Shown: positions 16,599 to 28,259 of the stretch, one piece after another
Layout of the letters: the number at the start of each line of letters is the position of its first letter
How positions within the stretch are numbered: position 1 is the first letter of the stretch
NCBI RefSeq assembly: GCF_008084905.1
Contig: NZ_VSFC01000033.1
Location: 1 to 63,997 of the forward strand
DNA from: Xanthomarina maritima
Lineage (GTDB): Bacteria; Bacteroidota; Bacteroidia; Flavobacteriales; Flavobacteriaceae
Direction of reading: 5' to 3'
Length of the DNA: 63,997 bases
Translations under genes and position numbers: made by a program
Notes under the pieces: generated by a model
Database searches by the model: none
The model's input: the letters and a program-made list of their open reading frames with translations, nothing else
What the model was told of the DNA's origin: nothing

Positions 16599-16635
16599 CT
16601 ATGCAGTTATATAGCATAGTTAGTTTTTATGTTTG
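16597..16635 (+). promoter_or_regulatory. Operator-promoter A (upstream of druH-druE)
   Basis: Perfect inverted repeat AACTATGC-N9-GCATAGTT (16597-16621), then 6 nt, then TATGTTTG (16628-16635), an exact TAnnTTTG -7 element. No TTG lies at the normal -33 place; the left arm sits there instead. The same layout recurs at 25699, 29439 and 39266. The operator would overlap the polymerase footprint, which fits repression by the WYL protein. Confidence 0.7.
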
Positions 16636-16756
16636 TCATTATAATATCAAAACTATTAACTAGAACATCTACCATTATTACTGTTTTAAGTGAGGATGTA
16701 ATTGTTGAGAGAGAAGATTTCGTGAATTAAAAAATATAATCTGTTAAATACTTAAT

Positions 16757-19700
16757 ATGTCTTACTTCCAAAAACTACTTGTTACAAACCATTTATCATC
16801 TCATGATGGTCGTCCTTTATGGAGGTATTTTTTAACCGAACCAGATTTTCAAGAGTTGCGTAAAACCTTAAGTTATGCTAAACCATATTATATAGATGCT
16901 AGAGATGCTGCTTTGTATTATGCAGAATGGTGGAAACGTAATTATAATGGAGGAAGTCCAAATAAAGAAAGTGTTTTCGACTCTATTGGGGGCAATATAA
17001 GATACAACTATAATTACAATGAGTTTTATCAAATAGCAAAGAAAGGCGGTCAAATGCTAGGTCTTAAATGGATTGTTAAACAAAATACTTTGCGATTTAA
17101 GACATTGCTTCTTCAAGGAGGCTTGCCTTTAACTCATATTAGTGGAAATCAAGGAGGGTATTTAAATTTTCTGTTAGCCGTGTTAGAGGAGCAACCAGAA
17201 ACTATTGAAGACTTTATTTTTCAGCCACATATCATAAACCACTTACCTGTATCTAGTAGAAATGATACCATTTATGAGAATTGTTTTGAAATAGTTCGCT
17301 CTATTCTTAACAAAGAAAGTGTTTATGATGATTTGTTAAACTCTGATGATACCTTAAAGAGTATTTCTAGTCAATTAAAGATACGTGCAAATCAATTAGA
17401 ACGAAAAACAAGACTAACCAAGCCAAAAAACTATTGGTTAATGAGTAAAATAGATGAAAAAGTACATATTCATCTTACTCTCGGTTTAGCATCAGTTTAT
17501 ACCAAAGAGGGGCTAGCTAATATTCTGGGCATCGAAATTGACGAAAGTGAATATCAATTTTATCTTAATGACAAGCTAATCTGTGTATTTAAAAGATTGC
17601 ATTCTGGTAGCTATAAAACGGATTGGTTTAACCAAGAAAATCATAATTGGGATGGAGAAGATAGTCTGCCAAATACCTATGTTATTGCGGATGGTAAACA
17701 AACGACTATTCATGATTTTATTCAAATCAATCCATCACTTGACAAACCGACCCTTTGGTCTAAATATTCTGAAAGTGAATGGCGACTAATAAAAGGAAAT
17801 GGTAGTACAGATAAATCTGCAGCCATTTTAATGCCCTCCAATTGGGAATCAGAAAATGAGTCTCAACAGGTTGAAGTACTTGATGACAAATTGCTTTGGT
17901 TAGAGTTTGAAGGAGAAATACAAATCAAAAAAAATAAAGAACAAAGAACATATTTAAGCGATGTTGAATCTTTTGATTGGACTATTGAGAGTAGAAAACC
18001 TCAATGGATGCAAAAATCTAGTATGCCTGTGGTTAGAAGTAGATTTAATATTTTTCTTTATGATGTGAGTAATAAAATCATTCCATCGTCGAAATATCAA
18101 GTTTGGATAAAAGCGAATAGAGTTGGTTTGGATTGGAGAGAACTATCTGAAGTTAAAATTTTGCCATTGGGTTGTATTGATGTTAAAATTGAAGTGAATG
18201 GCTTAACGGCGTATGATTTGATTTATAATATTGGAAATTTATCAATAGAAAACACTGAAACAGATATTGATAAAGCATTAATTACTGCCAATGGATTAGG
18301 AGGAATGGTTATGAACCTACTTGAAACCCCTTTAGTAAATATTAACCACCAAAATAACCAGTTTGCTTTAATAGTGAATACAGAGCACTCTAAAATACCT
18401 CCTATGGTTAAAGGTTCATTAGGAATAGGAACTCAAAGGAAGCTTCATTTTCAAATGGAATCACCTTTCCAAGGTATGGCATTAGTGGATAAAGATGGTA
18501 ATATTATTAACGAAAGACACACCCTATCTTTAAGAAATTTATTTGGTTTACGAATATTAACAACACCTGGAAGAGAATCTATCTTATCCTTAAAAAATAA
18601 AGTCAATTCAGAAGTTAAAATTTCGAAATCTATCATACCAGCTTATCAACCTCTAATAGCGTATCGGGATGAAATGGTCAGATTGTTTTATTTGGCAGAT
18701 GCTATGGATCATAGAAACAGGATATGTTTAGAATTAAGAGAAGGTAACCTAATAAAAAATTATGAGTTATCTGGATTTTCACACACCTTAGAAATTAATC
18801 CTAGAGAAGGAGTCGTAGAACTATTAAATTCAAACGATACATTAGAATTATTTGCAATCCCGATGAATGATAGGCTCAAGGAAGTATCGGCAATTCCATT
18901 AATTAAAGAAGCAGCTTATTATAAAGTGCCTACTCATGAGTACGTTAAACAGTGGATCATCATATCATCTAAAGAAGATGGCAACCAATTAATGCCTAGA
19001 TTTATAAATATGGATCCAATTGATGAAGGGTTAAAACCAGATGAAAGGATTAAAACATACGGAAAACAACTCCTGGAGAGTTCATTTGATGCCGATATCT
19101 GGAAGCAACTTTTAGACTTATTCACCATTTGCTCTAAAAATGGATATGATATTCCCTTTTCTACCTTCGATCAATTTAGAGCCCTTACTTCAAGTTCAAA
19201 GGTTGCCGCTAAAGCATTTTTATTTATTAGCGTTAACCAAGGGGATCAAGAAACATTATTGCAAAAAGATATTCCTGAAATGGAAAAAGATTTAGGTATT
19301 TGTTTCCACTGGATTGCAAAAGATGACTGGGATAGCGCTTTAAATGAAATATTTGATTTTTATAAAGTAGAGCCTATAAATTACCAACATTTTATAGCAT
19401 TGATTTCTGGATATATGAAGGAAAATGGTTTTGATAAAATATTTCGCTCTATGATGGGTAGCTCAGTTAAGTTCCCGGCAATATCCCATATGCGAATTAA
19501 TGATCTTAGAGCGAAATTAGGAGAAAGAGTCCTTAAAGAACTGCCAGGGCTGAGACCTCCAACAACTAGCAATTATAATATTCCAGTAGACCAACATAAA
19601 CAAGTACGATTATTAGTTAAATCACCAATTGCAGTAGCAGAATCTATAAAGAATTCATCTGCTGAACATCCAATATGGGGAGACTTTCCTTATGGAAATT

Positions 19701-19786
19701 TAATCAGACGAAATATACAATACAGTCAATTTATAAGTCCTAATTTTTATAATGAGACTATTTTACACGTTTTAAATACCAACTAA
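16757..19786 (+). CDS. druH: Druantia type III protein DruH (STY4851/ECs_5259-like)
   Basis: A 1009-residue protein. The N-terminus [19 protein letters not shown]...[22 protein letters not shown] matches what I recall of the STY4851/ECs_5259 family, the DruH component of Druantia type III. No catalytic motif is evident; the middle is beta-rich and the C-terminus helical. The gene ends 4 bp before a ~2000-residue helicase with a C-terminal DUF1998-like region, the expected DruE partner. Together they make the two-gene type III layout, which protects against phages by an unknown mechanism. A WYL-type operator-promoter lies 122 bp upstream. The assignment rests on the motif, size and partner, not on an alignment. 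Confidence 0.75.
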   Translation: MSYFQKLLVTNHLSSHDGRPLWRYFLTEPDFQELRKTLSYAKPYYIDARDAALYYAEWWKRNYNGGSPNKESVFDSIGGNIRYNYNYNEFYQIAKKGGQMLGLKWIVKQNTLRFKTLLLQGGLPLTHISGNQGGYLNFLLAVLEEQPETIEDFIFQPHIINHLPVSSRNDTIYENCFEIVRSILNKESVYDDLLNSDDTLKSISSQLKIRANQLERKTRLTKPKNYWLMSKIDEKVHIHLTLGLASVYTKEGLANILGIEIDESEYQFYLNDKLICVFKRLHSGSYKTDWFNQENHNWDGEDSLPNTYVIADGKQTTIHDFIQINPSLDKPTLWSKYSESEWRLIKGNGSTDKSAAILMPSNWESENESQQVEVLDDKLLWLEFEGEIQIKKNKEQRTYLSDVESFDWTIESRKPQWMQKSSMPVVRSRFNIFLYDVSNKIIPSSKYQVWIKANRVGLDWRELSEVKILPLGCIDVKIEVNGLTAYDLIYNIGNLSIENTETDIDKALITANGLGGMVMNLLETPLVNINHQNNQFALIVNTEHSKIPPMVKGSLGIGTQRKLHFQMESPFQGMALVDKDGNIINERHTLSLRNLFGLRILTTPGRESILSLKNKVNSEVKISKSIIPAYQPLIAYRDEMVRLFYLADAMDHRNRICLELREGNLIKNYELSGFSHTLEINPREGVVELLNSNDTLELFAIPMNDRLKEVSAIPLIKEAAYYKVPTHEYVKQWIIISSKEDGNQLMPRFINMDPIDEGLKPDERIKTYGKQLLESSFDADIWKQLLDLFTICSKNGYDIPFSTFDQFRALTSSSKVAAKAFLFISVNQGDQETLLQKDIPEMEKDLGICFHWIAKDDWDSALNEIFDFYKVEPINYQHFIALISGYMKENGFDKIFRSMMGSSVKFPAISHMRINDLRAKLGERVLKELPGLRPPTTSNYNIPVDQHKQVRLLVKSPIAVAESIKNSSAEHPIWGDFPYGNLIRRNIQYSQFISPNFYNETILHVLNTN

Positions 19787-19790
19787 ATTC

Positions 19791-22700
19791 ATGAATTTCA
19801 AAGAATTTTATTCCAAAACGGAGAACAGACTAACTGACTCTATTTTGTCACTTTGGGCAACAGGCGATAAAGAAATGCAAGATTATTTTAAATTCTTGTT
19901 GGCCGAAGAACCTATTATGGCCGAAGCTGTTTTTCAAAATACGTTCCCATGGGAACCAGGTCAAGTCACTTTTGGTGAAACAACAAGCGTTTTTAAACAA
20001 CATTTTATTAACGCTTTAGATAAGATTAAAGATCCAGAATATCAATTTCCTAAAGACAGAAAACCTTATAAGCACCAGCTAAAAAGTTGGGATATGCTCC
20101 TTAATAAAAACAAATCAATCGCTGTAACAACTGGAACAGGCTCCGGGAAGACGGAGTGCTTTATGTTACCTGTTTTACATGATATTTATGAGAATTGTAG
20201 AAATCAAGAAGGTGTAAATGCTATTTTCTTATATCCTCTTAATGCTCTTATTGCAAGTCAGAGAAAACGAATGCATGCGTGGTGTTCTGCTCTTGGAGGA
20301 ATTAATTATGCTTTATTAACAGGAGATACCCCTAATACGGCTGATAACTCTGCACGAAATAAGGCGCTTCCGCAATTAATTTCAAGAAAGCAAATTAGAG
20401 AAACACCTCCTCAAATTTTGTTTGCTAACCCTACAATGCTGGAATACATGTTAGTAAGAAACGCTGATGTACCCATACTAGAAAATTCTCAAGGAAAATT
20501 ACGTTGGATTCTTCTTGACGAAGCACACACCCTAACAGGATCAAAAGCGGCAGAAATGGCACTCCTAATTCGAAGAGTTGCTGATGCCTTTGGGGTAGAT
20601 ATTAATAATTTAAGATTTGCTATAACCTCTGCAACTGTTGGAAGTGGCGATGGAGGCAAATTAAAAAAGTTTATGTCTGAACTGTGTGGGATTTCTGAAG
20701 ATCAAATTGAATTAATATCGGGTAACCGAGTTAATAACCAAATTGACGATACCGATATTCCAAAATTATCAAATACGTTATCTAAAAATAATATCAAATT
20801 AATCCGTGAGAAATTTTTAAAAAACAATGCTATTAGTCAAAGTCAAATAGGTGAATATCTTAACCTTCCAAATAAGTTAGATCAATTAGAGGCTATGGAC
20901 ATCCTGGCTGATACAAAAGTAAATGAAGAAAACCTTCTGCCTGTTCGTGGTCATTTCTTTATTCGAGGAGTCGGTGGTGTTTATGTGTGTACAAATACAG
21001 AATGTAATGAACATAAAAATCAAAAACCAGAAATAGCTTTAGGAACAATGTACACTATTGCCGGTAAAGAATGTAAATGTGGATACCCCTTATTAGAATT
21101 GGTGGCATGTAATTCCTGCGGAAATATGATGTTAGAAGGTGAAAAAATTAATACCACCTTTGAAAATAAACCTCATAGTCTTATCAGACAAAAAGCTGGG
21201 GTTGGACATGAAGCATTTCTAATGGATAATGAAGATGAAGATTCGGAAGACCAAGAAGACCCGACAGCAATAGATAGCTCTGTATTTTTGGTACGAAATA
21301 CGGCAAATCAAAAATATCATAATCAAGATTTATCCCCTATTGAAATAGATTCTAATGGATTCAATAAGGCTGGAAAAAAATGGTTAATGACAGAGAATGA
21401 AAGATGTCCACATTGTAATTCTCACAATACAAAACCAATGCATTTCCGTATATCTTCAGCATTCACCAATAGAATTTTATCTGATATTATTTTAGATCAA
21501 ACTCAAGTTGCTAAAGATAAAACTACATTTACCTTACACGAAGGAAGAAAATATATTTCTTTTACCGATAGTCGTCAAGGCACAGCTAAAATATCAGCAT
21601 TAATAAATATAGATAGTGAAAGTGATTGGATACGATATCAGGTATATCATTTTTTGCTAGGAAGGATGAATGAAAATAGAATAAATGCTAATAACGAGGA
21701 ACTTCTTGAAGCCAGAGCAACTCTAATTACACAATTAGAGACTTCTATGCCATTTATGAGAGGTGTATATGAAGAGCAAATTAAAAATATAAATAATCAA
21801 CTTAATAAAGGTGGCCAAGATGCTAATGCTACTAGTCGGTCTTCATGGACAGATTTGATAGAACGGATTGTTATTAAACAAGATTTTAAAACCTTATTCT
21901 CTAAAGCAGCTAAAGGTGAAAACTTTGTCATAGATAATCGCACCTATGCTACCTCTCTATTATTCGATCAATTTGCACGCAGAATCCCAAGAACACGTTC
22001 TTTAGAAAATTTGGGCTTGGTAAACTTAGTATATCCAGCCTTGGATAATGTAACATTACCAGAACAAGCAGAAAGATTGGGTATTGTTTTACAAGAATGG
22101 AAAGACTTATTAAAGATAGCTACAGATTATATTATTCGCTCTTCGTTTCATTATATTTATGAACCCACATTACATACGTTTTCAACATCATTTCATCGTT
22201 CAGATTTAATCTTCCCACCTAATTCAGATGAACCAAATGCCAAAACATGGCCACAATATAATCGTAAAAGTTTTACCCAATCTCGCTTGGTTTTATTATT
22301 GTGTGCTGGATTGGGATGGAATTCACAAGAAGAAATCACAAGAGATAGAGAAGATGAATTAAATGAGTTGCTTAATAAAATATGGGCAGTACTTAGATCG
22401 AAACTTTTAACGGAAGATAATAGAGGATATAAAATAAACCTTGTAGATAAATCTAAATTTGAAATTGCAGGTGTTGAATACTTGTGCCCAGTAAAGAAAA
22501 GATTGTTAGATAAAGTGTTTAGAGGTTATTCTCCTTGGATAAAAGGTGTTTTATCACCAGAAAACATAAGTCATTATCATATAGATACAACCTCTAATAA
22601 TCAATTTCCTGTGTTTCCTTATCCACATCATTTAAACGAAGATAACGTATCGATTGAAAAAGAATTAGTAGATAATTGGCTCGAAACTAACAGTGTCGAA

Positions 22701-25700
22701 GCACGTGGCAAAGGATTGTGGAATGATTTACATGAGCGGATTTTTAATTACAATCCATTATATTTAGCAGGAGAACATTCAGCACAACAGGGAACAGATC
22801 GTCTCAAACAGTTGGAGGACCAATTTGAAAAAGGAGAAATTAACGTCCTAAGTTGTTCTACAACCATGGAAATGGGTGTTGATATCGGAGGTATATCAGC
22901 TGTGGTCATGAGTAATGTACCACCTATGCCAGCAAATTACTTACAGAGAACTGGTAGAGCAGGTCGTCGCTCAGAAAATAAATCCTTAGCATTAACATTT
23001 TGTGCACCTAACCCTATTGGCTTACGCACCATGAATAACCCCAAATGGGCATTAGATCATGAGATAGCGGCCCCAAATTTAAAGTTTGACAGTAAAACCA
23101 TTGTCGAAAGACATATTAATTCTTTATTGTTTGGTATTTTTATTCGTCATGCAGACAATGAAAATCGCGGACTTAATGTAAAGGATAATTTAGAGAATTT
23201 CTTTTTTACAGGAACACCAACTACTGGCGAAACATTTCTTAATTGGTTAGAAAATATAATAGTAATAAGTGATTATAAAGAATCATTTAATAGAATTGTC
23301 AAAGACACACCCCTACAAGGCGTAAGTGCTGAACAGTTAAATCATTTAGTCTCTGATAACTTCAGAAAATTAGCTTCAGATGTAAAAAGTCAGTTAGAGG
23401 CTTATGATCTTAAGTTAGAACAGTTAGAAGCTGAGTTTGGAAATAACAGCCCTGCTTATAAAGCAGTATCCTATCGTAAAAGACAATTTGAACGTAAATT
23501 TATTTTATCCTATTTATCTGAGAAAGGCTTTTTGCCAAATGCTGGTTTGCCTACAGGGATAGTAGAATTTGAAAAAGCCACCATAAAAGATATTGGTAGA
23601 AATTATACAGTTGATAACCCAAGTTATTCTAGTGAGCGTGCATTAACAGAATTTGCACCAGGGAACAACATACTTATTGATGGCCTTAATTATAGATCAG
23701 CAGGTATAATCCTGAAGAACTCACGTGGTGATTCTGCTTCAAGAACCTTAATTCAAGCCTGTAGCCATTGTGGATATCAAAGACGAACAGAATCATATAA
23801 TGAAGCCGAATCTTGTCCAGAGTGTGAAGCGCAACATAGTTTTATGGGTGTAGATTTAGGAGGACAAAGAAGTCGATTTACTGAGCTTGTGGAGCCGGTA
23901 GGTTTTGCTGTCGACTTGTTTCAAACACCTTCAAGAAAAATTTCAGAAAGATCTAAAGCACAATATTTAGAACCCCTATTATTAAACATTAAGCCTTGGG
24001 AAAATGACCAAAGCACTTATTTAGATTTTAGAATGAGTAACGATCAGGAAAACTCCGAAATCCTCTTCTATAATACTGGTGCAGGTGAAGGTTATAGCTT
24101 ATGCTTAGACTGTGGACGTGTAGAATCTTCACATAACGAACTTCTGGGACATAAACGTTTGAGGGGTGGTAGGAATGAAAATGATGAAAATAGCTGTACC
24201 GCTACAAATATCAGAGAAAATATCATTCTTGGTAGTCGTTTAAAAACTGACTTTACTGAAATTCGCTTAAAAAACAGCAATGGTACTTTTGTTAATGAAG
24301 AGAAATTAATGTACTCCTTGGGGGTCATATTTACCAAAACCCTCGCAAATTATTTGGCCATAAATGAAAACGAATTAGGTTTTGGGGTAAAGCGTTATAA
24401 TAACTATCGAACCATCTTTATTTACGATTCCGCAAAAGGTGGTGCAGGTTATGCATCACAATTCGCAATGTACACCGAAGAAATCTTAAAAGAAGCTTAC
24501 ACAGTTTTGAAAAATTGTGATTGCCAGTCGGCTTGCACCAAATGTTTAGTAGATAGATCAACCCAATGGCATTTAGATAAACTAGATAGAAAAATAGCCT
24601 ATACATGGATAGAATCAGCACTACAAAGTACGGTTCCAGTCGACTTAAAAGAATTAAATCCAGAAGCAAGTAGTATTTTTGGAAATCTAGCCAGTGAAAT
24701 TTCTCGTATGGATTATCATTATGGAATAAAAGCAATAAACATCCACATCAATGATCGTTTGTCAGACTGGGAGTTGGAAGACTTAAAATGGTTAGAAAAT
24801 ATTAAAAGAAATTGCTCAAATGTAAACTTAGTGTCAGAAGGAGATATCCAATATACTAATACTCAAGACAAATTATCAATTTACATGTTGTTCCATAAAT
24901 ATGGGTTAAAACAAAACAACACTGCTACAAAAGCACTCTATCCGGTACACTTGTCCATTCAATTAAATAATAATAAAGTGGTAAGTTATGTTTCTAAAGC
25001 CGATTATTCAAATTTAGATAAGTTTTGGGCCTTAAACCTAAATGATACTTTTTATAAAGTAGAACAAAACATATGGGAGACTTATTCAGACGTAAAACTT
25101 CCAGATTTAACTAATTTAAAACTGTTTCAATCAAGATATAATAAAATCCCGTTTCGGAGTCTTAGCAATTCACTGGCTAAAATAATGATAGGAGATCTTA
25201 GTAATGCCTCAGAGTTTCTTTCTAAAATAAAAAATCAAGAGTTTTCTGTGTCTTATTATGATAAGTATAACCAATCTGAATTTTCGCTAAGATTATTACT
25301 TCAGTTTATCGAAGAGTTTCAAAAAGAATCTCATATCTCTATAAAAAACTTCAAGGTTTATTTAGAACAAGGGGCCTTTGAAAGGAATAGACATCCTAGA
25401 TACATTATCGATAATTATGCCGATGTAGAAGATTATAAATATGATTTAAATGAGCTTTCAAATGAAGCTTCATTTAATGTTTTAGTAGAAGAAAAAAAGG
25501 GTTTACCTCATTACAGGTACTTTATTTTTAAATCAAATAATATGTCTTTTGAATGCAGAATAGATGGAGGTATCGCTCATGGTTTTAAACCAATGAAGTA
25601 TTTAGCTGCTGATGAAATGACTTATGAAAACACACCTTTTGAAATATGGAAAGATGTTGAGCACGACATTATATACAATATAAGTTTGGATAATGACTAA
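19791..25700 (+). CDS. druE: Druantia DruE: large DEAH helicase with DUF1998-like region
   Basis: A 1969-residue SF2 helicase. Walker [10 protein letters not shown] is at about 114-122, DEAH at 243-246 (ILLDEAHTL), motif III ITSATV at about 280 and motif [11 protein letters not shown] at about 1052. Zinc-ribbon-like Cys clusters lie in a long insertion (CTNTECN...CKCGYP...CNSCG, about 403-448; CPHCNSH) and later (CSHCGYQRR...CPEC). The DUF1998-type end motif is GGAGYASQF (about 1550) followed by [25 protein letters not shown]. Size, helicase core and DUF1998 match DruE, the hallmark of all Druantia types; paired with DruH this is type III. It probably translocates on or unwinds invading DNA. 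The next operon's operator overlaps its stop codon. Confidence 0.82.
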   Translation: MNFKEFYSKTENRLTDSILSLWATGDKEMQDYFKFLLAEEPIMAEAVFQNTFPWEPGQVTFGETTSVFKQHFINALDKIKDPEYQFPKDRKPYKHQLKSWDMLLNKNKSIAVTTGTGSGKTECFMLPVLHDIYENCRNQEGVNAIFLYPLNALIASQRKRMHAWCSALGGINYALLTGDTPNTADNSARNKALPQLISRKQIRETPPQILFANPTMLEYMLVRNADVPILENSQGKLRWILLDEAHTLTGSKAAEMALLIRRVADAFGVDINNLRFAITSATVGSGDGGKLKKFMSELCGISEDQIELISGNRVNNQIDDTDIPKLSNTLSKNNIKLIREKFLKNNAISQSQIGEYLNLPNKLDQLEAMDILADTKVNEENLLPVRGHFFIRGVGGVYVCTNTECNEHKNQKPEIALGTMYTIAGKECKCGYPLLELVACNSCGNMMLEGEKINTTFENKPHSLIRQKAGVGHEAFLMDNEDEDSEDQEDPTAIDSSVFLVRNTANQKYHNQDLSPIEIDSNGFNKAGKKWLMTENERCPHCNSHNTKPMHFRISSAFTNRILSDIILDQTQVAKDKTTFTLHEGRKYISFTDSRQGTAKISALINIDSESDWIRYQVYHFLLGRMNENRINANNEELLEARATLITQLETSMPFMRGVYEEQIKNINNQLNKGGQDANATSRSSWTDLIERIVIKQDFKTLFSKAAKGENFVIDNRTYATSLLFDQFARRIPRTRSLENLGLVNLVYPALDNVTLPEQAERLGIVLQEWKDLLKIATDYIIRSSFHYIYEPTLHTFSTSFHRSDLIFPPNSDEPNAKTWPQYNRKSFTQSRLVLLLCAGLGWNSQEEITRDREDELNELLNKIWAVLRSKLLTEDNRGYKINLVDKSKFEIAGVEYLCPVKKRLLDKVFRGYSPWIKGVLSPENISHYHIDTTSNNQFPVFPYPHHLNEDNVSIEKELVDNWLETNSVEARGKGLWNDLHERIFNYNPLYLAGEHSAQQGTDRLKQLEDQFEKGEINVLSCSTTMEMGVDIGGISAVVMSNVPPMPANYLQRTGRAGRRSENKSLALTFCAPNPIGLRTMNNPKWALDHEIAAPNLKFDSKTIVERHINSLLFGIFIRHADNENRGLNVKDNLENFFFTGTPTTGETFLNWLENIIVISDYKESFNRIVKDTPLQGVSAEQLNHLVSDNFRKLASDVKSQLEAYDLKLEQLEAEFGNNSPAYKAVSYRKRQFERKFILSYLSEKGFLPNAGLPTGIVEFEKATIKDIGRNYTVDNPSYSSERALTEFAPGNNILIDGLNYRSAGIILKNSRGDSASRTLIQACSHCGYQRRTESYNEAESCPECEAQHSFMGVDLGGQRSRFTELVEPVGFAVDLFQTPSRKISERSKAQYLEPLLLNIKPWENDQSTYLDFRMSNDQENSEILFYNTGAGEGYSLCLDCGRVESSHNELLGHKRLRGGRNENDENSCTATNIRENIILGSRLKTDFTEIRLKNSNGTFVNEEKLMYSLGVIFTKTLANYLAINENELGFGVKRYNNYRTIFIYDSAKGGAGYASQFAMYTEEILKEAYTVLKNCDCQSACTKCLVDRSTQWHLDKLDRKIAYTWIESALQSTVPVDLKELNPEASSIFGNLASEISRMDYHYGIKAINIHINDRLSDWELEDLKWLENIKRNCSNVNLVSEGDIQYTNTQDKLSIYMLFHKYGLKQNNTATKALYPVHLSIQLNNNKVVSYVSKADYSNLDKFWALNLNDTFYKVEQNIWETYSDVKLPDLTNLKLFQSRYNKIPFRSLSNSLAKIMIGDLSNASEFLSKIKNQEFSVSYYDKYNQSEFSLRLLLQFIEEFQKESHISIKNFKVYLEQGAFERNRHPRYIIDNYADVEDYKYDLNELSNEASFNVLVEEKKGLPHYRYFIFKSNNMSFECRIDGGIAHGFKPMKYLAADEMTYENTPFEIWKDVEHDIIYNISLDND

Positions 25701-25737
25701 CTGTGCGATTACCATGCATTATTTTATTGTTAATTTG
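25699..25737 (+). promoter_or_regulatory. Operator-promoter B (upstream of the methylase-kinase gene)
   Basis: AACTGTGC-N9-GCATTATT (25699-25723), then 6 nt, then TTAATTTG (25730-25737), which matches 5 of 6 fixed positions of TAnnTTTG. The right arm matches site A in 6 of 8. Spacing is identical to site A. The operator overlaps the druE stop codon, and the gene starts 23 bp downstream. Confidence 0.6.
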
Positions 25738-25760
25738 CAAAAAAGAATTTAAAAAAGTTT

Positions 25761-28259
25761 ATGAGAGATCAGAATTACATGAAAATAGATATAGTTGAAA
25801 AAATAAGTAATAAAGTCTGGAGGTGCGTTGATTTGTTGTATCAATCAGGAAGGGTTGATACAACTGAGCTTGTTTTATTTCTTCTTTCTGCCTACAAGGA
25901 CGATGTTTTTCCAAATTTTCAAAACAAAAAAAACTATAATTGGTTTGAAGAATTTTTACAACGCCTACATGACGATTCATTTTACAATAAATTTATTAAT
26001 GTTTATTCTGATAGTATAAAGAATATTCATCCTAAAGCATTTTCTGAAGTTGTTCACAGTCTATATGAAATCGATAAATATCAATTAAAAAATAATTTTT
26101 CAGAAGTATTTGAATATTTACTTCAAAAATTAATAGATTTTCAAGGAAAACGCTCGGGAGATTCCGTACAACCAAAAGAAATAAGCAGGTTAGTTATTGA
26201 ATTAGCTAATCTAGATAGTCATGCAAAGGTTTATAATCCTTTTGCTGGTTTAGCTTCTTTTGGTATTCAACTTAAAGAGAATCAAGAATATCATGGGCAA
26301 GAAATAAACACGTCTACTTGGGCAATTGGCCAACTAAGACTGAAGGCCCACAATAAGGGATATGGTTACAGTTATGAGCTTGGCAACTCTATAGAAAATT
26401 GGAATGAATTTCAAAAGTTCGATCTTATTGTTGCTTCTCCACCATTTAAGATGCGCATCCCACGATTTTCTTCACAACACATAGCAGGAGGAGATAGTTA
26501 TTATGATGTTGAAAGTTTTCTAATTGATAGAGGCATCCATTCTTTAAGTAATAATGGAAAACTTATTACTGTTTTTTCATTATCTTTTCTTTTTAGTCTA
26601 GGGCGTTTAGTAAAATTAAAAAAATGGTTAATTGATAATGATCTTATAGATACTATAATCACTTTACCATCAGGTCTACTTTCAAATACTAATATCCCTG
26701 TTTGTATAATTATATTTAAAACTATTTCCTCGAGACCTGGATATGTAAAATTTATAGATGCATCTAGTTTTTACAGTAAAAATGGCTCAAGAAATAAGAT
26801 ATTAAATGATCCTAAAATTATTGATCTTGTTAATCAAGATTCAGAAAATGAATTTCTGAGATACATTAGAGTCGAGAATATTTACAAAAATGATTTCGAC
26901 TTAACGGTCGGGAGATATTTCTTACGAGAAATTCAAGGAACAAAATTATCCAATTTCACTTCATTAATAAAAGGTCTTAAGGCACCTGTCAATGAGCACA
27001 TGAAACTTGTTCAAATTCGAAACCTTAAGGAAGATGTCTTTAATGGTACATTGACTAGTGATGAATTAAATTTTAGTAATATTAAACGTTCAAATTTTAA
27101 AATAATAGAAGAGTCTTGTTTATTAATTGCAACACAATGGAACACATTAAAACCTACTTTTTTTAAATATACTGGAGAGTCAATAGTTATACCTCCAATT
27201 GTAATAGCATTAAGACTAAATGAAGATATAATTAATCCGATATTTCTAATAAACGAATTTTCTGCGGGTTATATACAAGAACAGGTGGAAAGTTATAGAG
27301 TTGGTTCAGCTCAAGCAAAACTAAGAATAAAAGACTTAGGAAAAGTCGTATTTCAATTGCCTTCTATGCAAGAGCAAAAGGCGAAAGTTAGCGGAATCAT
27401 TGAGCTCTCAGAAAGATTGAGGAAAATAGAGTCTGAAAAAGAAAACATACTCAGTGGTATTCATAAAGAGGAAACTGAAAGCTCAACATCTTTAAGTCAT
27501 ATATTAGGTAAGCCTTTACTTAGTATTGGTTCTTCAATAGAAATAATTCAAAATGCATTATCTAGTTTAGATCCAGATTGGAAAAGTTATTTAATTAGTC
27601 AAAAAAGACAATTTACATTAGTTGATGCTTTTGATTCTATTTCAAAAAATGTGAAATACATTCAGGAACTTGCAGACAAAAACACTTCGTTGGTGAGTGT
27701 GTCAAATTTTGAACTTAATGAATTACATTTCTTGAAATTCTTATCAGAATTTATTAAAGATGAAAAGAAAAGTTTAAATAATAATATTACCCTTGAGCTT
27801 GACATTCACGAAGATGTTAAGGAGCAAATGGACAACCAAGTACTAATAAAAGGGAATCCTCAAAAGCTTAGAATTGTATTGATTAATTTATTAGACAATG
27901 CTAAAAATCATGCCTTTACTAATAAACAGCGACCAAATAAAATTAATATTGAGATTTTACCTTTTACAGGAAATGTTCAAGAAGCTTCATATTACAATTA
28001 TGATATTGATGGTAGGAAATCTTACGTTGAAGTTCGAGTCTCAAATACGGGATCTTCTTTTCCGAAAGACTTTACCTTAAAAGATTATGCACGTAAAAAC
28101 TTTTCTGCAGGAAAAACAAGAAACAAAGGATTAGGAGGCTATGAAGTCAATGAAATATTAAAAGCTCATAACGAAGGTAAAAATGCTTTGAACATTGTTT
28201 CTAACAAAGAAAACTCGGAATACAGTACGACAGTTTCATTTATAATACCAATACTATAA
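25761..28259 (+). CDS. N6-methylase-like/TRD/histidine kinase fusion protein
   Basis: An 832-residue fusion. Residues about 110-370 form an HsdM-like methylase domain (QGKRSGDSVQPKEISRLV, SAM motif I-like VYNPFAGLASFG at ~157, motif IV IVASPPFKM at ~222, later TLPSGLLSNTNIPVCIIIFK). Residues 395-560 resemble an HsdS target-recognition domain (LVQIRNLKEDVFNG...LPSMQEQKAKVSGII). Residues 570-832 look like a histidine kinase: H-box SHILGKPLLSI (His580), N-box INLLDNAKNHAF, G1 NTGSSFP and G2 NKGLGGYEV. Motif I lacks a Gly and motif IV is SPPF rather than NPPF, so methylation may be lost. The stop overlaps the next gene, a response regulator. Inference: DNA recognition is coupled to phospho-signalling. 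I know of no described system with this fusion. Confidence 0.75.
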   Translation: MRDQNYMKIDIVEKISNKVWRCVDLLYQSGRVDTTELVLFLLSAYKDDVFPNFQNKKNYNWFEEFLQRLHDDSFYNKFINVYSDSIKNIHPKAFSEVVHSLYEIDKYQLKNNFSEVFEYLLQKLIDFQGKRSGDSVQPKEISRLVIELANLDSHAKVYNPFAGLASFGIQLKENQEYHGQEINTSTWAIGQLRLKAHNKGYGYSYELGNSIENWNEFQKFDLIVASPPFKMRIPRFSSQHIAGGDSYYDVESFLIDRGIHSLSNNGKLITVFSLSFLFSLGRLVKLKKWLIDNDLIDTIITLPSGLLSNTNIPVCIIIFKTISSRPGYVKFIDASSFYSKNGSRNKILNDPKIIDLVNQDSENEFLRYIRVENIYKNDFDLTVGRYFLREIQGTKLSNFTSLIKGLKAPVNEHMKLVQIRNLKEDVFNGTLTSDELNFSNIKRSNFKIIEESCLLIATQWNTLKPTFFKYTGESIVIPPIVIALRLNEDIINPIFLINEFSAGYIQEQVESYRVGSAQAKLRIKDLGKVVFQLPSMQEQKAKVSGIIELSERLRKIESEKENILSGIHKEETESSTSLSHILGKPLLSIGSSIEIIQNALSSLDPDWKSYLISQKRQFTLVDAFDSISKNVKYIQELADKNTSLVSVSNFELNELHFLKFLSEFIKDEKKSLNNNITLELDIHEDVKEQMDNQVLIKGNPQKLRIVLINLLDNAKNHAFTNKQRPNKINIEILPFTGNVQEASYYNYDIDGRKSYVEVRVSNTGSSFPKDFTLKDYARKNFSAGKTRNKGLGGYEVNEILKAHNEGKNALNIVSNKENSEYSTTVSFIIPIL

